DNA of 64,000 nucleotides, from NCBI RefSeq assembly GCF_002407245.1, contig NZ_CP010681.1, positions 1,736,001 through 1,800,000 of the forward strand, in the 5' to 3' direction. This document shows positions 57,704 to 64,000 of the stretch, in pieces. Position 1 is the first letter of the stretch, and each line of letters begins with the position of its first letter. Source of the stretch: Phaeobacter piscinae (GTDB lineage Bacteria; Pseudomonadota; Alphaproteobacteria; Rhodobacterales; Rhodobacteraceae). A model generated the notes under the pieces. That model did not search any database. It saw nothing but the letters and a program-made list of their open reading frames with translations, and was not told where the DNA came from. Both the position numbers and the translations under genes were made by a program.

Positions 57704-58350
57704 GCGTCCGCCCCCGGTCCGAGATTACGGCCAAAGCCACGGTCCCCAGCGGCCCCCACCCCCAGGCTCACACGTAGCGCGCGGTAGCGTTCGATCAGGC
57801 TGGTCACCCCAAAAGGCATGCAACCGCCCTGCAACCGCGTATCATCGCGAAACTCATAGTAATGCGCCGCCAGCATCAACACCGCCTGCGCCAGATCACC
57901 GGGCAGCGCCGCCCAGCTGTTGGCCATGCCTGCGCGGATCGCCATCCGCACTGCGCCGCCGCTGGCAATCACCGGCAATGTTCCCCCTACAGGTCGCAGC
58001 CGAGGCTGCTGGCTGTCGGGTTCCAGCCGGTAGCGCTCAGGCGCCAGCAGCTGTTCACTGCCCGCCCCATCCACCAGCGTGACCGATTGAATCATCTGCA
58101 CCGGTGCCAGCGGCAGGGCCTGCATCTGTGGGTCGCGCCAGGTCGAAAGGGTCAGCTGAAAATCCCGCGCCAGCAAAACCTTACCGGTGCGCGCCTCAAT
58201 CGCAGCGATGGCCGCCCGCAGGAAGCTGATCAAAACGGCCTCTTGCAAACCCGCCTCATCAAATCCGGTGCCCAGACGCAGATGCGCCTTGAACGCCTCT
58301 TGCGGCAGGGCTGCCTCTGGCACCGGTGTCACTTCACTCAACATCATCAT
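57700..58350 (-). CDS. GTA orfg6: head-tail connector
   Basis: A 216-residue connector of the phage gp6-like type, with EEAFKAHLRLGT-like PQEAFKAHLRLGTGFDEAGL (residues 16-35) and VLMLAAHYYEFRDDTRL near the C-terminus. Three consecutive ATG codons open the frame; a preceding small ORF ends 1 bp before it. Confidence 0.88.
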   Translation of the reverse strand: MMMLSEVTPVPEAALPQEAFKAHLRLGTGFDEAGLQEAVLISFLRAAIAAIEARTGKVLLARDFQLTLSTWRDPQMQALPLAPVQMIQSVTLVDGAGSEQLLAPERYRLEPDSQQPRLRPVGGTLPVIASGGAVRMAIRAGMANSWAALPGDLAQAVLMLAAHYYEFRDDTRLQGGCMPFGVTSLIERYRALRVSLGVGAAGDRGFGRNLGPGADA

Positions 58351-58351
58351 T

Positions 58352-58522
58352 TCACTCCAACGGCTGTTCTTTCAGGGGCTGCTCGGGTCGGTCTGCGTCT
58401 GGCGAGCCGGATCGGGGTACGGATGCGCGCCGGGCTGCTGCCGTGGGACGGAAGGGGAGCAGCTGGACGACAGTGGCCGGGGCGCGCATCCGCAGGCGGA
58501 ATCGGAGAACCGGTCCCGCCAT
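58352..58522 (-). CDS. Small ORF (56 aa) between GTA capsid and connector genes
   Basis: An ATG-started frame of 56 codons fills most of the 183-bp gap between the capsid stop and orfg6. The product is Arg- and Pro-rich and basic in its first half (MAGPVLRFRLRMRAPATV) and acidic at the end (DADRPEQPLKEQPLE). Its TGA is separated from the orfg6 ATG by one base, as in translational coupling. I know no GTA gene here and recognise no family; a non-coding leader is the alternative. Confidence 0.4.
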   Translation of the reverse strand: MAGPVLRFRLRMRAPATVVQLLPFRPTAAARRASVPRSGSPDADRPEQPLKEQPLE

Positions 58523-58533
58523 CGGTCCAAGCG

Positions 58534-59718
58534 TCAGCTCAGACCGAATTTCAGCAGTTTGATGGCAGCAAAATCGCTGACATCGCCGCCCACACGTTTG
58601 GTGGCATAGAACAGCACATGCGGTTTGGCGCTGAAGGGATCGCGTAGCACCCGAAGGTCCGGGCGTTCGGCGATGGTGTAGCCGGCCACAAAATCACCAA
58701 AGGCCACGGCATAGCCGTTCACATCGGCGTCGGGCATATCCTCAGCGATGACAACGGGATAGCCCATCAGCCGCGCCGGTTCCGCTGCCGCCAGACCATC
58801 GGACCACAGGAAGCGGCCATCGGCGTCCTTCAGTTTGCGCAGCAGGCCTGCGGTTTTGGAATTCATCAGGAAGCTGGCGTTGGCGCGATACTGCGCGCCA
58901 AGCGAATAGACCAGATCGATGATCGCATCGCCATCGCCGATATCGCCCTCAACACCGGTGGTCACATAGCCAAGGTTGCCCCAGCTCCAGCTGTCATTGG
59001 CCACCACCGGGTGGTAGAGGATGCCGGTGGGCTTGTCATTGCCGTCCCCCATGATGAAGGCGGCGGCCTCTGCACGGGAGAATTTATCCGCGATGCGCCC
59101 TGCCAGCCAGCCCTCAATGTCAAAGGCACTGTCATCCAGCAGCCGCTGCGAAGCCTTGGGCAGCGCGCTGAGTTCATGCAGCGGGATGGTGATCCGATCG
59201 ATCACCGGGGTGGATGTTTCGGTCACAGTGCCGGTCTCATTGGCCCACCCATGTCCCACATCGCCATGGTCAATAAGCACATCATAAGAAGTGGCCTCCA
59301 CCGTCACCACCGACGCCACTGCGCGGAGGGAGGCAGTGCTGGAGAGCACCGATTTCACGCTTTCGGCGGTCTGCGGGTCGACCAGGTAGCCGCCATCGCC
59401 ATTGACAGTGGTGTTCATCGCCTTGGCATCCAGATCAAGACCGCGCAGGGCGGCGTCATCGCCGGAGCGAAGATAGGCATCCAGCGCCTTTTGATGGGGG
59501 GCCGCGCCCACATCAGCGGCGGCAAGCGGGGGGCGATTGGCAAAGTGAGATTTGCGATCCAGCATGGTCATACGCTCTTCTGTCTGTTTCAGTTTCAGGG
59601 TAATGTCGTCTTTGAAGCCATTGAAATTATGCACGAAGTCGGCGACGGCCTGTTTGACCTCCTGCGGGGCCGCATCGGGGTGGGCCATTGGGTCGTTGTG
59701 GGTTTGGGTGTGGCTCAT
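58534..59718 (-). CDS. GTA orfg5: major capsid protein (HK97 fold)
   Basis: A 394-residue HK97-type capsid precursor. A helical N-terminal scaffold segment (residues about 15-60, coiled-coil KQAVADFVHNFNGFKDDITL) should be removed by the orfg4 protease; the mature domain starts near residue 85 and contains VNGDGGYLVDPQTAESVKSV and the conserved AFIMGDGNDKPTGILYHPVV. The first 10 residues are unusually polar. AAAGGACAG precedes the ATG. Confidence 0.94.
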   Translation of the reverse strand: MSHTQTHNDPMAHPDAAPQEVKQAVADFVHNFNGFKDDITLKLKQTEERMTMLDRKSHFANRPPLAAADVGAAPHQKALDAYLRSGDDAALRGLDLDAKAMNTTVNGDGGYLVDPQTAESVKSVLSSTASLRAVASVVTVEATSYDVLIDHGDVGHGWANETGTVTETSTPVIDRITIPLHELSALPKASQRLLDDSAFDIEGWLAGRIADKFSRAEAAAFIMGDGNDKPTGILYHPVVANDSWSWGNLGYVTTGVEGDIGDGDAIIDLVYSLGAQYRANASFLMNSKTAGLLRKLKDADGRFLWSDGLAAAEPARLMGYPVVIAEDMPDADVNGYAVAFGDFVAGYTIAERPDLRVLRDPFSAKPHVLFYATKRVGGDVSDFAAIKLLKFGLS

Positions 59719-59766
59719 CTGTCTGTCCTTTGGGTCGGTTGGAGAAGACGGGAAACGGCGCTGTGC

Positions 59767-60387
59767 TCAGCCGAGGGGCGCGAGACTGGCGCCGCTGCGC
59801 AGCATCTCGATCACCTCGCGCCAGATCTGCGGTGTCTCGCCGGGATCGCTCAGATCCGGCTCGGCCGATGTCGATTTGGCGGCTGTCACGGGCTGTGCGG
59901 TGGCGGTTACGCGGGCGGTGGGCAGCATCGGGAAGGTCACCAGCGACACCTCCCAGAGGTCGAGTTCCGCCAGGCAGCGACCGCCGCCTTGGCGCGCGGT
60001 GGCGCGGCGGGTGCGATAGCCGATGGAGAGGCCATCCAGGGCGCCGGCACCAATCAGAGCTGCCGCCTCCGCCCCCTTCTGGGTGCGGGTCAGGATACGG
60101 CCTTTGACATATAGGCCACGGGCATCCTCGCGGACCGCGTCCCAGACGCCGATCGGCTGCGCGGGGTCGTGCTGCCAGAGCATTTTCACCGCAATCCCGG
60201 CCTTGGAGAGACGGTCGAGTGATGCCTGATAGGCGCCGGGTTGCACCAAATCACCGCCGCCATCGACGCAGCCGAACAGGCTGGCGTAGCCGCTGATCAC
60301 GACCATGTCGTCGGCCTCATCCCCGATGGTCAGATCCTCACCGAAACGCGCGAATTTATGTTCCAGATGCTCATCATGTCGCATCAT
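59767..60387 (-). CDS. GTA orfg4: prohead protease
   Basis: A 206-residue HK97-type serine protease that matures the capsid. Characteristic segments are VVISGYASLFGCVDGGGDLV, KMLWQHDPAQPIGVWDAV (catalytic His), and GALDGLSIGYRTRRA (catalytic Ser). Two adjacent ATG codons (60387, 60384) follow AAGGGG; the second has the better spacing. A 32-bp gap separates it from orfg3.5. Confidence 0.92.
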   Translation of the reverse strand: MMRHDEHLEHKFARFGEDLTIGDEADDMVVISGYASLFGCVDGGGDLVQPGAYQASLDRLSKAGIAVKMLWQHDPAQPIGVWDAVREDARGLYVKGRILTRTQKGAEAAALIGAGALDGLSIGYRTRRATARQGGGRCLAELDLWEVSLVTFPMLPTARVTATAQPVTAAKSTSAEPDLSDPGETPQIWREVIEMLRSGASLAPLG

Positions 60388-60419
60388 ATTCCCCTTACAT
60401 CTCATTGAATTCATATACA

Positions 60420-60638
60420 TTATTGAACCACCAAAAAGGACTGGAACGCCTGTGCTAGAATGACCGCAGCAACACCGTAGACAGTGAGCCAGAGCCGTTT
60501 TTCCATCCGTTCCATCATCATCTCCAGCCGGTCGAGCCGACGGTTCATCGCCTCTTGTTGAATCTCAGCGATGCGTTCATGGGCGGAGAGCCGCAGCCCC
60601 GGAGAGCATTCAAACGGCGGGATCGGGATCTCAGTCAT
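60420..60638 (-). CDS. GTA orfg3.5: small membrane-anchored protein
   Basis: A 72-residue protein with a charged helical middle (MNRRLDRLEMMMERMEKRLW) and a C-terminal membrane helix (LTVYGVAAVILAQAFQSFLV). It occupies the orfg3.5 position of RcGTA. Function unknown. It overlaps the portal stop by 8 bp. Confidence 0.82.
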   Translation of the reverse strand: MTEIPIPPFECSPGLRLSAHERIAEIQQEAMNRRLDRLEMMMERMEKRLWLTVYGVAAVILAQAFQSFLVVQ

Positions 60639-61824
60639 CGCGGTCCCCTTCCTCTTGTGGCGGCAGGCCCAGGAGGCGGCGTTTCTCTGCCACGGTCAGG
60701 AAATCGGCGCTGGCCACACGGCGCCACTGCGCCTCGCGTTCGGAGGCCAATGCAGACACCTGATCAAGGTCGGGCTTCAGGGTGACCGCAGTGCCTTGAT
60801 AGCGCGACAGCCAGTCCGACAGGCTTGCCGTCACGCGGGTCACAAGCGGCAGGACGGTGAGACGATAGAAGGCGCGATTGGCCTCTTGGTAATTGGCGTA
60901 GGTGGCATCGCCGGGCAGTCCCAGCAGCATCGGTGGCACCCCAAGTGCAAGCGCAATTTCGCGGGCGGCGGCGTCCTTGGTCTGGTGAAATTCCATATCC
61001 GACGGCGAGAAGCCCATCGGTTTCCAATCCAGCCCGCCTTCCAGCACCATCGGACGACCGGCGTTGCGTGCGCCCTGAAAATTCATTTCAATTTCGTCAC
61101 TTAGGCGGCGAAACTGATCCTCCGCCATTAGCCCCTGACCATCGCTACCGGTCCAGACCAGCGCGCCCGAGGGGCGGGCCGCATTGTCCAAAAGCGCCTT
61201 CGACCAGCGCGAAGCGGAGGTGTGAACATCCACCGCCATGGCCGCGGCCTGCATCGGGGACAACCCGTAGTGGTCATCCTGCGGATGGAAACTACGTAGA
61301 TGGCAGATCGGCGCGCAGGCCAGGGTCACATCAAAACGATGTTTGCGCCCCGACACGCTGTAATCATAGGCCACAGGCCAGCCATCGCTGCCGGGCACCA
61401 CAGTCATCCGGTCAGGGCGCAGCACGTGCAATTCAACCGGGAGCGCGGCGCCCGCATCCGGGTCGCAGACCGCCTCGATATAAGCGTTGCCGGAGAGCAG
61501 GAGATGACCAAACAGCGCTTCCAGCAGCTCGGCCCGGCCCTGGGCGGCATTGGGCCGGGCCAGCAGCGCCAGCAGCGGGTGGCTGTCGTAGCGCTGTGTG
61601 CCATCCTGCAACACCAGCGGCAGCGTGGCGGCGGCCTCAATGATCATCTTGACCGCGCGGTAGCCCACGGGATTGCCGGCAAAGCCGCTGCGGGTCAGTG
61701 AGCTGCTGTCGCGCGGGCTCCAGCCTGTGCCACCGTTGCTGCCATGCCAGGCCACCACACGGGCGGCGGCGCTTGTCTTGGTTTCGACGGGCTGTTGTTT
61801 GCGCCGCAGGAGGTCAAAGACCAT
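60631..61824 (-). CDS. GTA orfg3: portal protein
   Basis: A 397-residue HK97-family portal that forms the DNA-entry vertex of the head. Blocks include FAGNPVGYRAVKMIIEAAAT, GNAYIEAVCDPDAG, DDHYGLSPMQAAAMAVDVHT and ALGVPPMLLGLPGDATYANY. AAAGGAG precedes the ATG. It starts 204 bp after the terminase gene, with a terminator hairpin in between. Confidence 0.94.
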   Translation of the reverse strand: MVFDLLRRKQQPVETKTSAAARVVAWHGSNGGTGWSPRDSSSLTRSGFAGNPVGYRAVKMIIEAAATLPLVLQDGTQRYDSHPLLALLARPNAAQGRAELLEALFGHLLLSGNAYIEAVCDPDAGAALPVELHVLRPDRMTVVPGSDGWPVAYDYSVSGRKHRFDVTLACAPICHLRSFHPQDDHYGLSPMQAAAMAVDVHTSASRWSKALLDNAARPSGALVWTGSDGQGLMAEDQFRRLSDEIEMNFQGARNAGRPMVLEGGLDWKPMGFSPSDMEFHQTKDAAAREIALALGVPPMLLGLPGDATYANYQEANRAFYRLTVLPLVTRVTASLSDWLSRYQGTAVTLKPDLDQVSALASEREAQWRRVASADFLTVAEKRRLLGLPPQEEGDRDD

Positions 61825-61971
61825 GGGCCACTCCTTTGATTGAACTTGCGGGACGGGGAAAATCCTGGCCCCTGTTTGCTGTGATCCTTTATGACGGCTG
61901 GAATTGAATAAGATTTGAGCGAGGCGCGCGCAGGGCGCGCAACACCCGCATCAAACGCTTGCAATGAAACG

Positions 61972-61999
61972 AAAAACGCCCGCATCACTGCGGGCGTTT
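61972..61999 (-). terminator. Terminator hairpin between GTA terminase and portal genes
   Basis: Minus-strand AAACGCCCGCA / TGCGGGCGTTT perfect stem with a 4-nt loop, ending in TTTTTCG. It lies inside the GTA cluster, 30 bp after the large terminase stop. Confidence 0.7.
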
Positions 62000-62028
62000 C
62001 TGGGGGTGTCGGCCGAGGTATGGTCAGC

Positions 62029-63321
62029 TCACAGCATGCGGGCGCGGGGCATTCGGTGGCGGTTGGCCGGGGTCAGAATCAGCTCCTGCACCGCCCAGAC
62101 AAGCGCATCCAGCCGGTCGGGAGAGCCCTGCCCCAGATAGCCGCGCGGGGTCATCTGGCAGAGCTGATCCTCCAGCGCGCCCAAGCCCGGCACATGACGC
62201 ACCCGCCCCTGTTCATAAAGTGCCGCGACCGGTTCCGCCCGCGCGCCCTTGCCCCGGCTGGCGTGCAGCGCGGTGAAGGGCACCAGCGGGTCGATCTGGC
62301 GCAGCAGGCTTTCGACCAGCGCGCCGCCCTGATTGACCTCCGCCACCACCCGGTCGGCGCCGTAGCGGTCGCGGGCATCAATGGCAGCCTGCGCCCAAGT
62401 GAGCGGGCCGACGCCCTGCACCGTGCAATCAGCCAGCACATAGGCGCACCAGTCCTGTGGCGGGCCCTGCAGGGTTGCGCCCACCACCATGATGCCACAA
62501 GCGTCGGAGTGTTTGCCCGCGCTCACCGCCGGGTCCACCGCCACCACCACCCGGTCCAGTGCCGGAGCCTTTGCGATCTGCGCGGCAACCAGCCCCGCAT
62601 TGGACCAAAGCGCGCCCTCGACATCCTGCAACAGGATGCCATCCAGCTCCTGCCGACCAAGGCGGGACCCAGCATAGCGATTGCGCACCTCTGCCAGAAA
62701 GGAGGCGGCAAGATTGGCGCGGTTGGCCTCCGTTGCGGCATGGGTCTGCACTGTGGAAGGGCTGGCAAGGAGGTCGCGCAGCACGCCCACATTGCGCGGC
62801 GTTGTGGTGACGCAGACGCGCGGATCGGTGCCAAGGCGCAAGGCAAATTGCAACATGTCCCAGCTGTCCTGCCCGCGTTTCCACTTGGCCAGCTCATCCG
62901 CCCAGGCGGCATCGAACTGCGGGCCGCGCAGCGCCTCGGGGTCATGGGCAGAAAACGCCTGTGCGGTGGCCCCGTTGGGCCAGATCAGCCGTCGTTCGGT
63001 GGCTTTCCACGTCGGGCGCCGATCGGGGGGCGTGCAGGCAAGGAGGCCGCTGTCGCCCTGTACCATGACATCGCGCACCTGATCATAGGTCTCCCCAAGG
63101 AGCGCGATGCGGCGGGCGCGACCAGCGGACAGGGGTGTTGCCCCTTCGGCCAGCGTACGCACCCATTCGGCACCGGCCCGGGTTTTGCCAGCGCCGCGCC
63201 CGCCAAGGATGACCCAGCTGCGCCAGTCGCCCGCCGGTGGCAGCTGATGTGGCAGCGCCCAGAGATCAAAGAGATAGGGCATCGCACAGAGGTCATGATC
63301 GCTGAGCCGGTCCAGAAACAT
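62029..63321 (-). CDS. GTA orfg2: terminase large subunit
   Basis: A 430-residue packaging ATPase/nuclease. Walker A is VILGGRGAGKTRAGAEWV (near residues 37-54), a Walker B-like Asp-Glu is in AAWADELAKWKRG, and the nuclease domain has VVVAVDPAVSAGKHSDACGI with catalytic Asp. RcGTA packages host DNA nonspecifically with this motor. Start at 63321 overlaps orfg1 by 29 bp; 63282 is an alternative, and neither has a clear ribosome-binding site. Confidence 0.93.
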   Translation of the reverse strand: MFLDRLSDHDLCAMPYLFDLWALPHQLPPAGDWRSWVILGGRGAGKTRAGAEWVRTLAEGATPLSAGRARRIALLGETYDQVRDVMVQGDSGLLACTPPDRRPTWKATERRLIWPNGATAQAFSAHDPEALRGPQFDAAWADELAKWKRGQDSWDMLQFALRLGTDPRVCVTTTPRNVGVLRDLLASPSTVQTHAATEANRANLAASFLAEVRNRYAGSRLGRQELDGILLQDVEGALWSNAGLVAAQIAKAPALDRVVVAVDPAVSAGKHSDACGIMVVGATLQGPPQDWCAYVLADCTVQGVGPLTWAQAAIDARDRYGADRVVAEVNQGGALVESLLRQIDPLVPFTALHASRGKGARAEPVAALYEQGRVRHVPGLGALEDQLCQMTPRGYLGQGSPDRLDALVWAVQELILTPANRHRMPRARML

Positions 63322-63634
63322 CGTCTGCGTCGAGGCTGGCGCGCAAGCGAGCCAGCCGGTTTTCGATTTCACTGCGCGCGGCCTTGGTGTCGAGACCGGC
63401 TGCGGCCTGATGCTGTTCACTTTGTTCGACAAGGGTTTTCTCCACTTTCTGGCTGTCACGGATCAGGCTTTCCAATTTGGCGATGCGCGGGCTGCTGCTG
63501 CCCTCCTCTGCATCGCAGGCAAGACGTTCGAGCATCTGCTCTGCCTCCTGCCGGAGCCGTTCGATGGAGCTGTGGAGTGAGAACAGAAGATCGGCGGTTT
63601 TTGCCAGCCGATTTTCCGGTGTATAACTGCTCAT
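63293..63634 (-). CDS. GTA orfg1: small terminase subunit
   Basis: A 113-residue helical protein (ENRLAKTADLLFSLHSSIER, then RIAKLESLIRDSQKVEKTLV) with coiled-coil character. It is the first GTA gene, in the place of the small terminase of RcGTA, where it has lost site-specific pac recognition. The ATG at 63634 (MSSYTPENRLAK) is preferred over a longer frame that adds an aromatic-rich prefix. Confidence 0.85.
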   Translation of the reverse strand: MSSYTPENRLAKTADLLFSLHSSIERLRQEAEQMLERLACDAEEGSSSPRIAKLESLIRDSQKVEKTLVEQSEQHQAAAGLDTKAARSEIENRLARLRASLDADDVSGPAQRS

Positions 63635-63750
63635 GGTTGGGGCCTCATAGTGATGGGACCTCCATCCGCAAAACCACGGATCCAGCCAGATGCGCAGCCC
63701 CAGATGAGGCCCCTGCACGGCAGATCAGTCAGTTTTCCAGCTACCCTGAG

Positions 63751-63779
63751 AGCATGGCATAAAGCAGCGCAGAAGTCAA
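63751..63779 (-). promoter_or_regulatory. Candidate GTA promoter
   Basis: On the minus strand TTGACT and CATGCT are separated by 17 bp, about 120-145 bp upstream of orfg1. The -35 is good and the -10 poor, as might suit an activator-dependent promoter. No CtrA or LexA box was found nearby. Confidence 0.3.
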
Positions 63780-63870
63780 AAATCACCACCTGAAGTATCG
63801 GTCGCAAACTGCCGATTTTGTTAAGGAAATACCTGACATCCCTACGATAGAGTTAACGGGTGGGCGCAAG

Positions 63871-63897
63871 AAAAAAGGGACGCTGAAGCGTCCCTTT
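63871..63897 (-). terminator. Terminator after the mltG-like gene
   Basis: Minus-strand AAGGGACGC / GCGTCCCTT 9-bp stem with a 4-nt loop and T6. It insulates the GTA cluster from the upstream gene. Confidence 0.8.
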
Positions 63898-63925
63898 CAC
63901 AATCTAATGCTGGCGGAGGTGACGA

Positions 63926-64000
63926 TCAGTTGCTGTTGCGCTCGGCTTCGATCTCGCGCCATTTGGCAACATTGCGGTTGTGCTCTTCCAGCGTGACGGC
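63926..64000 (-). CDS. mltG: 3' end of an MltG-like endolytic transglycosylase gene (partial)
   Basis: The last 24 codons of a minus-strand gene cut by the window edge: AVTLEEHNRNVAKWREIEAE and then RNSN before the stop. This ending resembles the C-terminus of MltG (YceG) from Rhodobacteraceae, and mltG next to the GTA is a recalled gene order. The identification rests on 24 residues only. Confidence 0.55.
   Translation of the reverse strand, partial: AVTLEEHNRNVAKWREIEAERNSN

Larger units (their letters stand above)
48766..63634 (-). mobile_element. Gene transfer agent (RcGTA-type) structural cluster
   Basis: Eighteen or nineteen genes in one direction in the order of the Rhodobacter capsulatus GTA: small terminase, large terminase, portal, g3.5, protease, capsid, connector genes, major tail, tail chaperones, tape measure, baseplate genes, peptidase, hub. 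Many neighbours overlap by ATGA. No frame is broken. Integrase, replication, repressor and lysis genes are missing, consistent with a domesticated particle that packages host DNA. The flanks (cysE on one side, the end of an mltG-like gene on the other) are ordinary chromosome without attachment-site repeats. Confidence 0.92.

Noticed and set aside
62029..63762. A 615-codon plus-strand frame across the terminase gene
   Set aside because: It is antisense to a gene with intact Walker and nuclease motifs, and its product is low in structure-like composition.
63720..63870. Search for CtrA or LexA boxes in front of the GTA cluster
   Set aside because: Only isolated TTAA half-sites were found (around 63821 and 63853) without N7 spacing, so no direct CtrA site is claimed.

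Overview
This window looks like chromosome from an alphaproteobacterium of the Rhodobacteraceae, most likely the marine roseobacter group (Phaeobacter/Ruegeria-like). The evidence is a complete gene transfer agent (GTA) structural cluster next to cysE and to the end of an mltG-like gene, an alphaproteobacterial LexA box (GTTC-N7-GTTC) at uvrA, two full CtrA-type boxes (TTAA-N7-TTAA), a three-gene pdhA-pdhB-pdhC cluster in which PdhB carries its own lipoyl domain, and uniformly GC-rich coding sequence. The genus is inference. No rRNA, tRNA, CRISPR array or intact insertion sequence was seen.

Region by region. 0-18 kb: a DUF808 membrane protein; a GAPDH gene with an elaborate upstream region, followed by a 47-residue membrane peptide; coaD; a CBS-domain protein; a LysR regulator divergent from mmsA; a fatty acid desaturase; a Tat-exported L,D-transpeptidase; a TPR/SPINDLY-type glycosyltransferase; a three-gene valine-catabolism operon (acyl-CoA dehydrogenase, 3-hydroxyisobutyryl-CoA hydrolase, mmsB) that joins mmsA functionally; and uvrA. 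18-31 kb: two MFS transporters, lpd (E3 of 2-oxoacid dehydrogenases), DUF924, queA, a 1244-residue AsmA-like protein, bcp, a DUF455 ferritin-like protein, and an M23 peptidase overlapping a bactofilin. 31-43 kb: two tandem RTX calcium-binding proteins, a DUF3179 protein, two overlapping cyclophilins, pgk, an FtsB/DivIC-like protein and pdhABC.

43.2-47.6 kb is the accessory stretch: about 0.9 kb with no recognised gene, a Tat-exported isochorismatase-fold hydrolase divergent from an AraC regulator, and a sulfotransferase gene bracketed by an intact cysE and a decayed second copy of the cysE 3' end.

48.8-63.6 kb, minus strand, is the GTA: orfg1 (small terminase), g2 (large terminase), g3 (portal), g3.5, g4 (prohead protease), g5 (capsid), an extra 56-codon ORF, g6, g7, g8, g9 (major tail), g10, g10.1, g11 (very short tape measure), g12, g13, g14 (NlpC/P60 peptidase), g15 (1318-residue hub/host-specificity protein) and a DUF7742 gene. 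All reading frames are open. Integrase, replication and lysis genes are absent, as expected for a domesticated GTA whose regulators and release genes lie elsewhere.

The clearest regulatory observation is that the unlinked pdhA operon and lpd gene carry nearly the same 18-bp palindrome (TAGTTTA-N4-TAAACTA) at the same distance from their start codons, which suggests one dedicated regulator for the pyruvate dehydrogenase complex. No regulator for it is apparent in the window.
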